This document shows, piece by piece, positions 1 through 11,150 of a stretch of DNA of 64,000 nt. The stretch is from Micrasema longulum (Eukaryota; Arthropoda; Insecta; Trichoptera; Brachycentridae), in contig JAGVSM010004531.1 of NCBI GenBank assembly GCA_022494885.1, positions 1 through 64,000 of the forward strand, read 5' to 3'. Position numbers and translations under genes: made by a program. The stretch's first letter is position 1. The number at the start of each line of letters is the position of its first letter. The notes beneath the pieces are model-generated. The model did not search any database. It saw only the letters and a list, made by a program, of their open reading frames with translations, and was not told the DNA's origin.

Positions 1-142
1 ATAAAATAAAATAAAATAAAATAAAATAAAATAAAATAAAATAAAATAAAATAAAATAAAATAAAATAAAATAAAATAAAATAAAATAAAATAAAATAAA
101 ATAAAATAAAATAAAATAAAATGAAATGAAATAAAATAAAAT
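1..142. repeat. (ATAAA)n microsatellite
   Basis: About 28 uninterrupted pentanucleotide units with a few ATGAA variants at the right end. It runs off the left edge of the window, so its full length is unknown. It could be the expanded tail of a LINE outside the window, since several LINE copies here end in ATAAA- or AAAT-type tails. Confidence 0.97.
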
Positions 143-1029
143 GCATGACAGGTTTCGTAATCAATCAAGGAATAACAAAAAAGTGTTTATATTTCCTGGT
201 TTTAATAATTACTATTTACTGTGGGATTTATTTCTTTACTTATTCCAATATCTGCGGAATTTTCCGGGTCTAAATTACTCAAGGTCTCATTTTAAACAAA
301 TAAAATCTTAACACATTTGATCTACGATTATATTTTGATATATTAATGATATCTAATCGTGCAGAAAACACAATGCAGAATATGTCTGTTGTTTATTTTA
401 TTCTGGGATTATTGTAATTGATAATATAAACGTATCTAAAGAAATAAATATACCCATTTAGAATTAATAAAAAAAAACGAAGGATGTACATACCGATCGA
501 GAACACACATACATCATTGAGATTTATATAGAGATAACACTCTATTCAAATCTGAGCTAAAGATTTGTCCCCAAAGGAAAGGAATGACCACCGGAGGAAG
601 CAAGTATCGTCTCGTCATATCACGTCGATTTTGACAAGCAAAACAAGTTGTACAGTAAATCGGTCTACTGCAAGTTCTATTCGGTATGTATAGTTCTATT
701 CGGTATGTATAGTTCTATTCCCTTCCGCATACGCGTCACCTTTGTTTATCGTTTCACTATACGCCCGACAAACTGAGCAGAACAGAGACGGGAGATAGCA
801 GGTAACATATTAATAAAACTTTTTAAACATTAAAATAGCTATTTTAAATTAGTATTTATTAAGATAAATTCATTACTTACGACAAATATGAAACTTTATT
901 TTGATGATATATTTTATTTTTCTCATAAAAACAAAACACAAACACAAACTTTCTTACACTTAATGAAAAAAAATGCAATAATATCCATTTTGAATCTACA
1001 AAAAAATGACACAAAGTAGATGCTTATAT
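143..1029. other. AT-rich stretch without a recognised gene
   Basis: No coding or element signature is visible except the short tandem repeat at 673-720. The patch 580-790 is less AT-rich than its flanks but gives no open frame of note. Confidence 0.5.
673..720. repeat. 19-bp tandem repeat, 2.5 copies
   Basis: The unit AGTTCTATTCGGTATGTAT occurs at 673-691 and 692-710, followed by a partial third copy. The copies are identical, so the duplication is recent. Confidence 0.93.
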
Positions 1030-1039
1030 AAATAATAAA

Positions 1040-1510
1040 CGACTAACTGAAATTAAACATGTTAAATACTTAGGACTAACAATAGACAGACAATTGACAT
1101 GGACAATTCATACCAACAATTTAATTAGCAAAGTGGCGACTTTATCGAGTCTTTTTTTAAAAATCAAAAACTTTGTTCCAATAAAGGAAAAAAAAATGTA
1201 TGAAGCCTATGTAAAAACTTAAATATGTTATATGCAACTTCTATGGGGAACTGGAAATCAAAATGACATAAAAACATATAAAGACAGCAAAATGAAATAT
1301 TAAAGTTAGTATCTGACCTACCTTATCTAACAGCAACTAAAGAACTTTTTAAACAAACTAAACAATTAAATGTAACTGAACTCTTTAAACTAAAATCCTT
1401 AAAATTTATTCATAAATTAGCCACTGATGTAATTGTAGACGAAGAATTAATACTTGAAGAAAACTGTAGTAAACATGAACACAATACGAGAATATCAGAA
1501 AAATATCATA
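1040..1510 (+). mobile_element. LINE-a fragment, RT C-terminal part (left half)
   Basis: A broken frame reads VKYLGLTIDRQLTW, which matches the region after the reverse transcriptase palm in jockey/R1-type non-LTR elements. It continues, after a stop and a frameshift near 1210-1290, into SDLPYLTATKELFK and LKSLKFIHKLATD. The fragment stops abruptly at 1510, where a CR1/L2-like element begins; its missing 3' part resumes at 2284. It is 5'-truncated and non-functional. Confidence 0.75.
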
Positions 1511-2283
1511 TACTCAATTCTGACCTATCTCTTGACGCTCAAATTAGTAGAACGATAAGTTCATGCTTCTACCAGCTGAGACAAATTAAATGCATACGCA
1601 AAAATTTGCCGGTTGATGCCGCCGTCAATTAATAAATGCGTTTGTAGTGTCTAAGTCGATTATTGTAATGGTATCTATGCAGGTCTACCAATGAACAAAA
1701 TGACTCGCCTACAATCTGTATTGAATGCCGCAGCGAGACTTATTTTCGGAATCTCTAAATTCAGTCATATCACTCCACTACTTAGGGAACTACACTGGCT
1801 ACGTTTTCCACAGAGGGTCGAATACAAACTCTGTTGGCTTATGTATAAGTCACTGCACAACTCTGCTCCGGAATATCTAAAGGAACTATGCATTTCAGAT
1901 GAACTAGCTGACAGGCGTCTCACGCTTAGATCAGCTACGTCTACGGCGAGAGAAAAAGTTATTATACCTCTACGCAAACAGCGCACTAAATTTAGTGAAC
2001 GCGCATTTGCGGTCGCAGGCCCTATGGCATGGAATGCTTTCCCAGCAGAGGTGCGAGGCTGTGAAAGTGAAGTGATTTTTCGGAAAAAACTAAAAACCCA
2101 CTTGTTCTCTAAATCATTTGAATAAATCCGTAGCACGTGACAACAAAATAAATTATTTTAATCAAATTACAAATTTAAAGCTTCAATTAAATTAACTTAA
2201 CAGTAGAATCACCATGTAAAGCGCCCTTGAGGTATTTTATTACGAAAATGGCGCTATATAAGTTATCCACAATAAAAATAAAC
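1511..2283 (+). mobile_element. CR1/L2-like LINE, 5'-truncated, nested in LINE-a
   Basis: The sequence is closely related to the minus-strand copy at 12757-14550 and starts at the equivalent of its NSDLSLDAQ segment. The readable frame 1691-2125 carries the C-terminal region typical of CR1/L2 elements (RLQSVLNAAARLIFG, then MAWNAFPAEVRG). Upstream of 1691 the frame is broken by a small deletion near 1620. The 3' UTR ends in a conserved tail, AAGCGCCCTTGAGGTATTTT then GGCGCTATATAAGTTATCC, that recurs at several other sites in the window. No clear target duplication is visible. Confidence 0.85.
1691..2125 (+). pseudogene. CR1/L2-like ORF2 C-terminal remnant
   Basis: 144 codons are open from the first ATG, but this is only the C-terminal tail of the retrotransposon polyprotein. 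The endonuclease and RT catalytic motifs are absent, so the start is incidental. Compared with 12925-13347 it keeps five residues (EYLKE region) that the other copy has lost. Confidence 0.8.
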
Positions 2284-2515
2284 CTTTTGAAACGAGAAAA
2301 GGACAATCGAGACTAATAAACCATGGACTGAAATTATACAATAAACTACCAGACAAAACTAAACAAAAGACTCAGACAACATTTACAAAAGATGTTAAAA
2401 ATATTATTATTAACAGTAGAATGTGAATTTTAAAAGCAAAAATATTTTGTTAAATGTATATAACCCGTAAGGGTTTATCAATGAAAAATTTAAAATAAAA
2501 AAAAATTAAAAAAAC
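2284..2515 (+). mobile_element. LINE-a fragment, 3' end (right half)
   Basis: The frame RKGQSRLINHGLKLYNKLPD continues to FTKDVKNIIINSRM and a stop, which is the usual C-terminus of this kind of LINE. A short 3' UTR containing AACCCGTAAGGGTTT and an A-rich tail follows. Together with 1040-1510 it brackets the CR1/L2-like insertion. Confidence 0.75.
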
Positions 2516-2814
2516 ATTATGGAATTTATCCAATGATTTCAATATGTCGGTAGAAATACATACATTAAATGTGTCTCAATTACATTATGATGATAACTTT
2601 TATTACAACATAATAGTATTAATGCTAAGTACTTGTTTTACTTACTAAAAAATTAGTGTATCAGTTTTATATTTGTACATGTTAGTGAGGGTGAGTATAT
2701 ATATAGTTACATTGTGTGAGGGTGTGTGTATATGTGTATGGGTGCCTCAGTATTGTATGTATGCGAGAGTGTGTAGTGAATATAAAACGACTTATTAAAC
2801 AATGATTTAAAACC

Positions 2815-2992
2815 GGGTTGTGGTCCCGTGGTAGTATTGTGGACTCACGGACCAAAGGCCCAGGTTCAAATCCCACTCTACCACAACTGATTTCCATTTT
2901 TCCAGCATAAGTTATTTAAGACTTTTAGGAAATGGTCTGAAAATTTAAATATTTGAGTAAATATAATAACTCTAGTATTTCTCTTTTTATAA
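2815..2992 (+). mobile_element. tRNA-derived SINE, type 1
   Basis: The head has an A-box-like TGGTCCCGTGGTAGT and a B-box-like GGTTCAAATCC with tRNA-like spacing. The unrelated body (CTGATTTCCATTTTTCCAGC, then AACTCTAGTATTTCTC) ends in an A-run. A second copy of the body is at 19921-20068, which shows it is a dispersed repeat and not a single tRNA gene. Confidence 0.7.
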
Positions 2993-3274
2993 AAAAAAAT
3001 ACTGTTTTTTTAAAACCCTTATGAGGAAACCTACTAACCACCTTATCGATCGATATAATATTGTTAAGATTGTTAAGAACGCTCCGGCCTAAAATCCAAA
3101 TTTAAAAATATGTAAAAAAAAACAAACATTATTCACAGGGATCTGTCACAATAGATATTCACAGGTCGCAGTGACGTCAGGAGCTTGAATAGCACTGACC
3201 TCCACCTCTAAGAATTAAAAAGGTAAACGTCAGTACTGTAAGGTTCATAGTCTATAATCGATGACACACACGTA

Positions 3275-3881
3275 CTAAAATGTTTCACCTGAAATAGTGC
3301 GATGACCAAAGAAAACAATGTCATCATTTTTTAAAGAATCTAATATAACATATAATGCAGCTCTATCAGTATTGCACATGAAATCGGGAGCATCGTTCTG
3401 CAGTACATTCACGTCGCCTCTACCATAAAGAAATGAACTACAAAGGAACGGCGCCTTTAATAGACCACAGGACGCAGTCAACGTCAGCTGACTGACTGAC
3501 TGACTGGGCTGACCCAACAAGTTCAGTTCAGTCAGTCAGTCCTGCTCGACGAAGTCACTTAGTTCCAGCATGTAGTTCAAGTGCAGTCTCTTCAATTCAT
3601 CATCGATGTAACACTCGCGCGACACAATTCACTATTTATTCGTCATGTAATAAATAAACAGCAAACAGCAACCTCGTGTCTTCTCTGTCAATCTTTAACT
3701 GGGGTTGGAGCTCCAACCCTCGACAGCCTAAAATCTTACAATAATATGTTGTAAAAATCAGGAATGTTTCGTCAAAAGCAGGAAAAAACGTATTGTTGCC
3801 GTTCAGGCATAAGTCACAAACCCAAAAATCATCGATCTGAGAAATCGCAATTTGAAAGTTTGCAGAACTAGGAAAAACCAT
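3275..3881 (-). pseudogene. degraded unassigned coding patch
   Basis: Two minus-strand open frames (3636-3881 and 3275-3520, 81 codons each) are linked by a further readable stretch, RECYIDDELKRLHLNYMLEL. The composition is more protein-like and less AT-rich than the flanks. The upstream piece has a WVCDLC segment; the downstream one ends NDDIVFFGHRTISGETF. A CTGA microsatellite (around 3485-3540) sits at the join and breaks the frame. I do not recognise the family. It could be an old retrocopy, a decayed element ORF or exons of a real gene. Confidence 0.35.
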
Positions 3882-4494
3882 ATATTTGTGTTTTTTATGT
3901 TTTATGTATACAACATAATTTATTCATGTCCTTTCAATAAATTCCATCGGTAACTCTTTCTTTCTGATACATAAAAAAATATCTTGAAGGTTTTTAATGA
4001 GGCAAGGTGACTAATATTTGGTTAATTAATTAAATTTTGGCTGTATATAATTTGGACAATACAAGCTATAATTAGTGAAAGGAAGGAAGTATTAGAAAAA
4101 GTTATTATAATAATTGTTGTGGTTACAAATTAATTTTTAATTCAAAGAAATATTATTTAACGTGTTTTTTTAATGTTTTAATACACAATACTATAAAGTC
4201 GCATATTAAAAAAAAACAAACAATTCGGATTTACGTAACTTTTGTTCTATGTTACTTAAGTGATGTTTGCCTCTTAAAGAACATACATAATTTTACTTTT
4301 CAAATGGCATATTGAACTCAAAACTGTTATTTTTAGGGTAAGTGACTTTTGCTTGCACGGGGACGATATGGAAGTATTTATTGCAATAAGTTGTGATTGT
4401 TTTACGCACCATATAAAATTCACCGTTGATTTATCATCCACATTTCTGTGTCAGATAGAAATCGTCAGATAGAAAATTTGAAGGCATACATATA
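3882..4494. other. no feature seen
   Basis: AT-rich sequence with no open frame, repeat or element end that I can support. Confidence 0.5.
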
Positions 4495-4855
4495 CAAGGT
4501 GTTCTTTAAACCCTGTCATATCCGAAACCACAATGATCAGTATGGGCAAGAAGACGTTTAAGCATATTTAAAAGAATATTTAGAACCAAGATTTTTTTTC
4601 TAAATAAAATATTTAAAAAAACGAACGGTTGCTTACTTCTGCAGGAAGAAGTGAGGGGAGTGCGGCCCAGTATCAGACTCAGCCCTTCCCCCTCCTCGTT
4701 ACTCCATGCAGATGTAAGCAACCATTTGCTTTTTATGATATTTTATTTTTTAAAATTTTATTCGTTCTAAAAAAATAATTTAATATGCCAATATGTTTTA
4801 CTGCTCATACTGATCATCGTGGTTTCGGATGTGACAGGCTTTAATGAACACCCTG
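4495..4855. mobile_element. TA-flanked terminal-inverted-repeat element (MITE)
   Basis: The left end CAAGGTGTTCTTTAAACCC and the complement of the right end, CAGGGTGTTCATTAAAGCC, begin inverted repeats of about 55 bp. These extend through CCGAAACCAC and TGATCAGTATG. Both ends are bordered by TA, as expected for Tc1/mariner-type insertion. The 361-bp interior has no transposase frame. The interior also has a second, looser inverted pair around GCTTACTTCTGCAG and CATGCAGATGTAAGC. Confidence 0.85.
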
Positions 4856-5964
4856 TATATAAATATTTCAACATAGCAATTTTGCTATAACCATTCGGTC
4901 AGAATATAAAAATGATATATTATATTATTTTCACCTTGTGACATAATACCAAAGCCGACCCAATTATCAATCAAATACAATTCATGTTGGGTCAAATTGA
5001 TTTTACTGTTGCTTATTCGATTATAATGGACACCATTAAATTGATATCGGAAAGTAAATAACAACATAATTTATAAACTTAATGCCATCCATGGTCAATT
5101 GTTATTTTATTGGACCTCTAGAAATCCATTACGTAGAATAATTGTTATTATCTTGCTATCTACCGATATAATCGACCTTCCAGTTAAATAATTGTACAAT
5201 AAAAATAAAATAATGTATTTGCAACAGTTTTATTATTAATGCTAGAAGTAATTAAATATAAGTGCTTTATTTGTAAATTATGAAAAAAACTATAATAAAA
5301 TACAAGTTTTTAACGGCAAAAAGAACGTTACTTTCATTTTTCTTTATTCAAGGTAACTGTGCAAATATCCAACCAATATTTTTTGCCAGGCTTCTAGAAA
5401 AAGGCTGGTTTAAAACCAAAAAGCACTTTTTACTATTTCGTTACAGGTACACTAAACACTGCACGCACGGGTAAATGTGAAATAGCACAGACGTACAATC
5501 TTTTGGTATGAAAAATTACTGTTTAAAATTACCGACATTTATAATCAAATTAACACATTTAATTATGTGCTAACCTACTTTAATACAGTATTTTATCATG
5601 ACTTTGTATATCTATAAAGCATAATGTCATTCACAACTTTAAAAAAATAGTAGATGTTTATTATTTTATGAATAAATTGATATTTTTAATAAGATAAGCA
5701 CCGACAATGCACATATTAACTTGTTGTACAATAAAACGATTAAATCTTTAATTTTAAACCTGACACGTAAAAGCCCTATAGGCGTATATAGAAAATAAAT
5801 AAACTGTTAAAGTCACTTAAGATATTAAAATCAATGGTAAATATCAAAACATTTCAATTTTAAAAATACATGCGACCCACCCTATTCTGAACGCCATGCG
5901 GTGGAAAATTATGTATCTTTTAAAATATATTATTTAATTTTATGGAATCTGTTTTAAAGGCATC
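4856..5964. other. no feature seen
   Basis: Over 1.1 kb of AT-rich DNA. The 64-codon frame at 5280-5474 has no recognisable motif and is not called. Confidence 0.5.
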
Positions 5965-6835
5965 AATAAATAAGGCTTACAGAAATAAGGGCTTTATTAT
6001 ACGCACCTCTCAACCATTTAAAACAACCGCATCCCTCAAAATCTTATATAATGCATTTGTTCGCAGCCATCTTAAGTTTGCATCTGTTGTTTAGAATCCT
6101 CGATAAACAATTTATATATCACACTAGATAGAATACAGAATATATTCCTTAAACTTCTGGATCGTAAATCTCTTACATATTTTGACTCGTATGAAGACTC
6201 TTCTTCTTTTCATAGTTTAACTTCCCTTACTAAACGTAGAAGCATTTTTGATCTGTCTTTCCTCCTTAAAATTTTAAACAATTCTATCGATAGTCCATAT
6301 CTCTTGGGGCGTATTTCAATCAATTGTCCCGTAAAGTCGACACGACAAGTTCCTTTTTTTTATAATTCATTGCCCAAAAAAATTATGTTCAAAACTCGTT
6401 TATTTATCGTAGCTGCTCCAAATTTAATTTACTTTGTTCCCTTTAGATATTTTTAATACAAAATTTTGCGACTTCAAAAAAAACTTTTTAAAACACTGTA
6501 AAATGAAATATTTGTCAGTGTGTAATAATTTTATGTTCCTTTAAATATGTTTATTTTATTATGATATCAAAATGTTGAATTGGTCAACTATATTATGAAA
6601 ATTCCTCTCCTCTACTCTTCCTCTCTATTTCCTCATCCCTTAACCTTCTTGCGAGCTCTTTTTTTATTTATTTTTTCTCATGTCTTATATAATATATTAT
6701 TTTTCTCTTTACTGTGTAACATGTTCTCTCATTATATTTGTGAAAAACTTTAACTGGATGTATGTACTATTTTTTATATTTTGTATTCTTATACAACAAC
6801 TGTTGTTTTTCCTTAATAAATAAAAATATTAAAAT
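5965..6835 (+). mobile_element. LINE 3' end, RT C-terminal remnant
   Basis: A frame with a few lesions reads KTTASLKILYNAFVRSHLKFASVV, then LLDRKSLTYFDSYEDSSSFH, then LTKRRSIFDLSFLLKILNN. This is the region downstream of the RT palm in jockey-like LINEs. The C-terminus lies near 6455. A pyrimidine-rich 3' UTR follows and ends in an AATAAA-type tail near 6835. It is 5'-truncated, with no RT motifs. Confidence 0.75.
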
Positions 6836-7106
6836 AAAATAATAAGAATTAAATAATGTTAAATACATATATACTGTATATGCATAAAAATAAATGTAAA
6901 ACAAAGTCCATCTCTAAACGCGAGTAGAGTAGAGAAGTATAAATGTTATTATTAATTATGTATGTACAAACCATTTGTAATTTTACACTTATTTTGTAAA
7001 CAATTTTTTTCAATAATTAAAAAAAAAGAGGAGTAAAAAACGTTTATATTTCAAGACACGTGAGATAACATGTGAGAAATAATTACTATGACAAACGATC
7101 ATTACC

Positions 7107-7333
7107 TGGGCCCCCGATTACAATGGAATATTAACATAGTTATCTGTAAAGTACTGTAAAGTAATATCTTTATTTTTTAAAGAAAATGTAAGTATTTGTA
7201 TAAAAATGTGAAGTATCTTAGTCGGTAATACGTAATTCATTATATATTCAATATGTTCTAAATAAAAATTCATAGAAAATAGACATTTTCGTATGGAAAG
7301 TTAACTTCCCATTGTAATCGGTGTCCAGGGCCC
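7107..7333. mobile_element. TIR-C element, copy 1
   Basis: Bounded by GGGCCCCCGATTACAATGG at the left and, inverted, CCATTGTAATCGGTGTCC at the right. The interior contains AAGTATCTTAGTCGGTAA, shared with the copies at 7327, 25235 and 35215. No coding capacity. Confidence 0.8.
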
Positions 7334-7535
7334 CGACTACAATGGTTAGTTAGGAGAGTTATCTTTTATTGTCTATAAAGTAAAAACTTGACTTTCTGTA
7401 CAAAAATGTGTACATCTAAATAAGCATTTTAAGTATCTTCGTCGGTAACTGGTAATTGAACACGTTTTGATAATCATTTATGTACATATTAAATTTTTCA
7501 AATAGAAAATTCGATTTTACTTCATAGACATTTTT
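7327..7535. mobile_element. TIR-C element, copy 2 (truncated)
   Basis: Starts GGGCCCCGACTACAATGG directly at the right end of copy 1 and contains AAGTATCTTCGTCGGTAACT. It is cut off by the 3' end of the LINE-b copy at 7536, so its right terminal repeat is missing. Confidence 0.75.
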
Positions 7536-8016
7536 TTAAGCCAATCAACAGACTTTAGTAAGCCCTAATAAATGGGCATTAATAAGTAATACTAATTCCA
7601 TTCTTAAAATCTACTTAAATTAACAAAGTGTATAATTAACAAAAGGTATGTAACTAGGCGGAAATCGCAAGTGTGACATCGCGAGTCAGAAAAGACAACA
7701 CCGCTTGCTTCTTAAATGCCTGCCCTTGCTGTAGGAAGACATCGACAGTAACGTTAAATGAGATTTCGTTCACTGTTCTGAGGATCCTTGGCAGAGGAGA
7801 AAATAATCCGATTTTAGTTTTATAATTTCCCACAGCAAAGACAGGATTGGTACGCAAGTTACGGCGAGGTACATTAAGGTTTATCTGAGCAAGGATAGCA
7901 TGGGCATCTATACAGTTAGATTTTAATTTGTGCAAGAATATCAAACGAGCCAAAACCCTTTTGAATTTTAAACTAAATATATGAAAGTACTCTAGACGAT
8001 CATAATAGTTGATTAT
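7536..8016 (-). mobile_element. LINE-b fragment, copy 1
   Basis: The minus-strand frame 7654-8016 encodes INYYDRLEYFHIFSLKFKR, then LIFLHKLKSNCIDAHAILAQ and ending SFLTRDVTLAISA. It is nearly the same as the copies at 23941-24604 and 38940-39300. This is the far C-terminus of an R1/jockey-like ORF2. The 3' UTR reads TTAAGTAGATTTTAAGAATG on the minus strand and the element ends at an A-run (T-run at 7549-7556 on plus). The homology breaks at 8016. Confidence 0.8.
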
Positions 8017-8241
8017 GACACAACAAATGAACAATAACAAATTATTATAACTATGTCAACTTTCCATTTCAGTCGGTACCCAGTTCCCCAGAATCTTCCA
8101 TTCGCTACCTAAGGAGATGATTAACATTGGTAATAAAGTTTTATTAAAATATGGGACAAGGGAGCTTCAATTTGATCAATTATTGAATTGGTACAACTCG
8201 TACTTATTACTCAGATAAGATTCTCAGTTGGACGAATTTAC

Positions 8242-9276
8242 TATTTTATTTATTTATTTAACTTTTTGTACAACTGTTAATTGTACATTAGAGTGGGCCG
8301 ATGATGTATAAGGTTTTTTATTTTTTTAGACATGAAAGTGAAAGGGGTCTAAAAATTTGCATTTTGAATCACATTGAACGTAAAAATTATTTTAAAAAAT
8401 ATTCAATACTACTTTTGGCCCTCAACCGAGGTTTGAAGTTTATCACTGTCTGAACATTTTGTTAATTATCTATATTAATAAAATTATTTTGTGTGAGCTG
8501 AGAAATAACTTAATCACATTACAAATTCGAACGCGCTTTAAAACTACCGAAATGAAAAAAGTTTACACTCCGCGGAACTAATTCCGTCGAGCCCCTGGCT
8601 AATATTGACAAAAACAATGGCCTTTTAAAACAATGCTACCCATTTATTACAAAACAAAGTGCAACTCACGCCCTTAGATACTTATTTAATAAGATTTAAT
8701 GCACATTAAAACATTTAATTAGACTGATTTTCTAACTTATATACGAAATGACAGCCGGTTTACTCCAAAAAATCGACTTTTTCGAAAAATTCAAGCTCTG
8801 GTTGAGAGTCAAAAGTAGTATCGATTATTTTTTTTGATATTTTTTGCATTCTAAGTAATCCAAAAGGCAACTTTTTAGACCCCTTTCATTTCAAAATTCA
8901 GAGAAAAAAAATTCTCGGCCCACCCTATTGTACATTGGCGGGGTTAATTTCAAATGGCTGACTGATAAAATAAAGGTTTAATTATTGTAATTCAATTTGC
9001 AAAAAATATTCAATAGAAAATAAAAATAAAAAAGCTAAAGAAATACAAAAATCGAAATAATTGTATTTGCATATAATTTACCGTAAATATATACTATTAT
9101 TTAATGGGAAAAGGGAATAAAGAGAAAAGAGCCAGGGAAGAGAGATTAAGGAAGAGAAAGGATATGTTTCTTGAGACGTAATTTAAACAGAGATACTGTA
9201 GTAACCTCTTTGATAGTAGATGGGAGATGATTCCACAGTCGAGCCGCATTGACACTATTCGTTAGAAAAGAAAGAG
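8242..9276 (-). mobile_element. LINE 3' end, interrupted by a hAT-like insertion
   Basis: The minus-strand frame near 9140-9276 reads NSVNAARLWNHLPSTIKEV followed by SLFKLRLKKHILSLP and a stop, the typical end of a jockey-like ORF2. The long 3' UTR continues to GTACAACAAAAAG-like sequence and an AAAT tail at 8242-8270. The hAT-like element at 8289-8927 is inserted in this UTR, and TIR-B copy 1 abuts the 5' break at 9277. Confidence 0.75.
8289..8927. mobile_element. hAT-like non-autonomous element with 8-bp target duplication
   Basis: Ends are TAGAGTGGGCCG at the left and, inverted, TAGGGTGGGCCG at the right. Imperfect inverted arms of about 140 bp include AAAGGGGTCTAAAAA and CGATACTACTTTTG-type blocks. 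TTGTACAT flanks both sides (8281-8288 and 8928-8935). An 8-bp duplication plus a TAG-starting terminus is the hAT signature. 639 bp, no transposase frame. It sits in the 3' UTR of the LINE at 8242-9276. Confidence 0.92.
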
Positions 9277-9707
9277 GAATAGGGAAATGTACGTTTTTTT
9301 TTTTCATTTTTTAAGTGATAAAAGTCTATGAAATACTGTCCAATAAAAAAATCTTGTTTGCTAATCATTAGTAGCATAAAAAATATTTTTTAATTTGTCA
9401 TTATGAATTCCCGAAAAAACGGTCATTCCATTGGCCACGCCGCTAATACGTCACAATTCATGTTTATTTGTTCCTGTCCATTCAAATTTGTGTAGAACAT
9501 TGTCACGAATCTTTACGTCACAACTGTCAAGGCCAAACTTGTTGCGTTTTTCTAGCGACGTGTTTTTTGGAGTTTTTAAAAAATATTTATGTATTAAAAC
9601 ATTTCTCCAAAATATCCACATAGATTTTTTTGAAAATACAATTAATTAGTTTAAATCCGTTTCGTTTATTTTTATCGGTATTCGTAGTATGTGATATTTC
9701 CCTATTG
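9277..9707. mobile_element. TIR-B element, copy 1
   Basis: Closely matches 21502-21920 throughout, including CATTCCATTGGCCACGCC, AATACGTCAC and ATTTTTATCGGTATTCGTA. The right end GATATTTCCCTATTG inverts to CAATAGGGAAATATC, and the left end has AATAGGGAAAT. It abuts the broken 5' side of a LINE at 9276, so it probably inserted there. The 72-codon frame at 9431 lies in this repeat and is not a gene. Confidence 0.8.
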
Positions 9708-10432
9708 TGGATGTGTATTAAGAGGGGTGCTTTGAGAATTAGAACGAAAGGGTAAACCATGAACTGATAAGCGTTGAATTGTTTCACGTTTTTTTGAAAC
9801 GTTAGGACTATGAAGTAAAGTAAACATAACTGAGGGGGCTAGGCTTTTTTTTATTTATCTCATAAAATATCGTACCAATATTTGCAGATGTATGACTTAC
9901 CTACAACAATATTCAAATTTCAAAAGCATTTTTTTATCTACTTTTTAATTGATAATGTGCCCGTAGGTTACGGAAAACGAAGTCAGGTCGTAAAAAACAT
10001 AAATAATTGTAATGGTTTTACATAAGTATCAAAAATAATCCTTTATACTTAATAACTATGCATATTGAAAAAGGACGAGCCGATCCTTAGTGGCGTCATT
10101 GGCTTAACAATAATATATTATTAGATGCAAATAAGTATTGTTTTTAATTACACGTGATCATTATCTAGGTTCGGTTGATATAAATATGACATCACGTCTG
10201 ATTGGGTGACTCATTTTATTTTTAATAAATAAATACATCGGTGCACAAAACAAATAGTAAAATAATACTAAATGTTGGATACATTTCTGTTTTTTTCTCT
10301 CCAATTTTTTACCAAATAATATCAAACCTGCTTTTTATACAAATAACAATATTGGTAAATTATTTCTGAATAATAGAGTTTGTTAAATAATTTAGGTGTT
10401 TCCAATTTAAATGCAATTCTTGTCCTTCAGTT
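9708..10432. other. no feature seen
   Basis: AT-rich DNA without a supported gene or element. The piece next to 10433 may be the decayed 5' part of the Penelope-like element, but I cannot read a reverse transcriptase in it. Confidence 0.45.
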
Positions 10433-10556
10433 TGCGTTGAAAGAACATCAAGATATTTTTATATTCGTGTTAAAGAACATATGAGATGTCTTCACAATAA
10501 CAATTTCTCCAAATTTGCAAATCACCTAATCAATTTTAATCATGACTTTAAAAAAA
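10433..10556 (+). pseudogene. Penelope-like element GIY-YIG endonuclease remnant
   Basis: The frame reads CVERTSRYFYIRVKEHMRC then NNNFSKFANHLINFNHDF. It resembles the C-terminal GIY-YIG endonuclease of Penelope-like retroelements: a GRT/GETGR-type turn, an R..EH helix, then SKFA.HL...NH.F. Upstream GIY and YIG strands and the reverse transcriptase are missing or decayed. The frame has no start and fades after 10556. A hammerhead-like motif 850 bp downstream on the same strand supports the assignment. Alternative: a chance AT-rich frame, which I think unlikely given the ordered motif spacing. Confidence 0.65.
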
Positions 10557-10574
10557 GATAGGTACAGGAGTTAA

Positions 10575-11150
10575 AATCTTACATATTTTTTTTCTTTTAA
10601 ATAAAAACCTTTATTAGCATAAATAAACAATTAACAATACATTCAGTAAAAAAAACGGGACACGTAAGGTTGAACTTGCCAAAAAAATAGTGTGGCTCTT
10701 GTGTTTGGCAAGTTTACAAAATAACATAAAAAAGAAACAAAAAATGCAAAACAAAATAATAATAAAATAAATAAAAAATTAAACAGTTTTTTTAAAAATT
10801 GAGAAAATATAACACTAAAAAATATTAAATAAAAACACAAAATTTATAAATTTATAAACACAGGCACATATTAAACATACATCTCCATTTTCAAAATACA
10901 GTTAATGTTAATTATGTCAAGAAGCTTTTCTTTAATTTATCTTTAAATTTTCCGTAATTTATTTTATCGTATATTTCTTGACATAGATTTTGTGGTAAAT
11001 TATTGAAAAGCTTCCGTCCTATGTAAGAATAATGATTTTTGGCTGTAACATTATAATATATTTATAACAAAGGATTAAAAGTAAATAATATGGAAATATT
11101 TCACATTAGAATTAAAAAATCATGTTACTTTGATCGATAATCAAACAACT
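10575..11150 (-). mobile_element. LINE 3' end inserted in the Penelope-like locus
   Basis: The minus-strand frame near 10925-11060 reads NVTAKNHYSYIGRKLFNNLP, then INYGKFKDKLKKSFLT and a stop, a typical LINE ORF2 C-terminus. A 350-bp 3' UTR with a GGCAAGTTCAACCTTACGTG block on the minus strand ends at the T-rich run 10588-10600. It separates the PLE endonuclease remnant from the PLE tail. Confidence 0.7.

Noticed and set aside
1765..2136. 123-codon minus-strand frame, mirrored by 12914-13273 on plus
   Set aside because: Antisense shadow of the CR1/L2-like C-terminus in both copies; the sense strand carries the known protein blocks.
9431..9649. 72-codon frame repeated at 21655-21840
   Set aside because: Both lie in TIR-B copies and differ by frameshifts; shared because of the repeat and not as a conserved protein.
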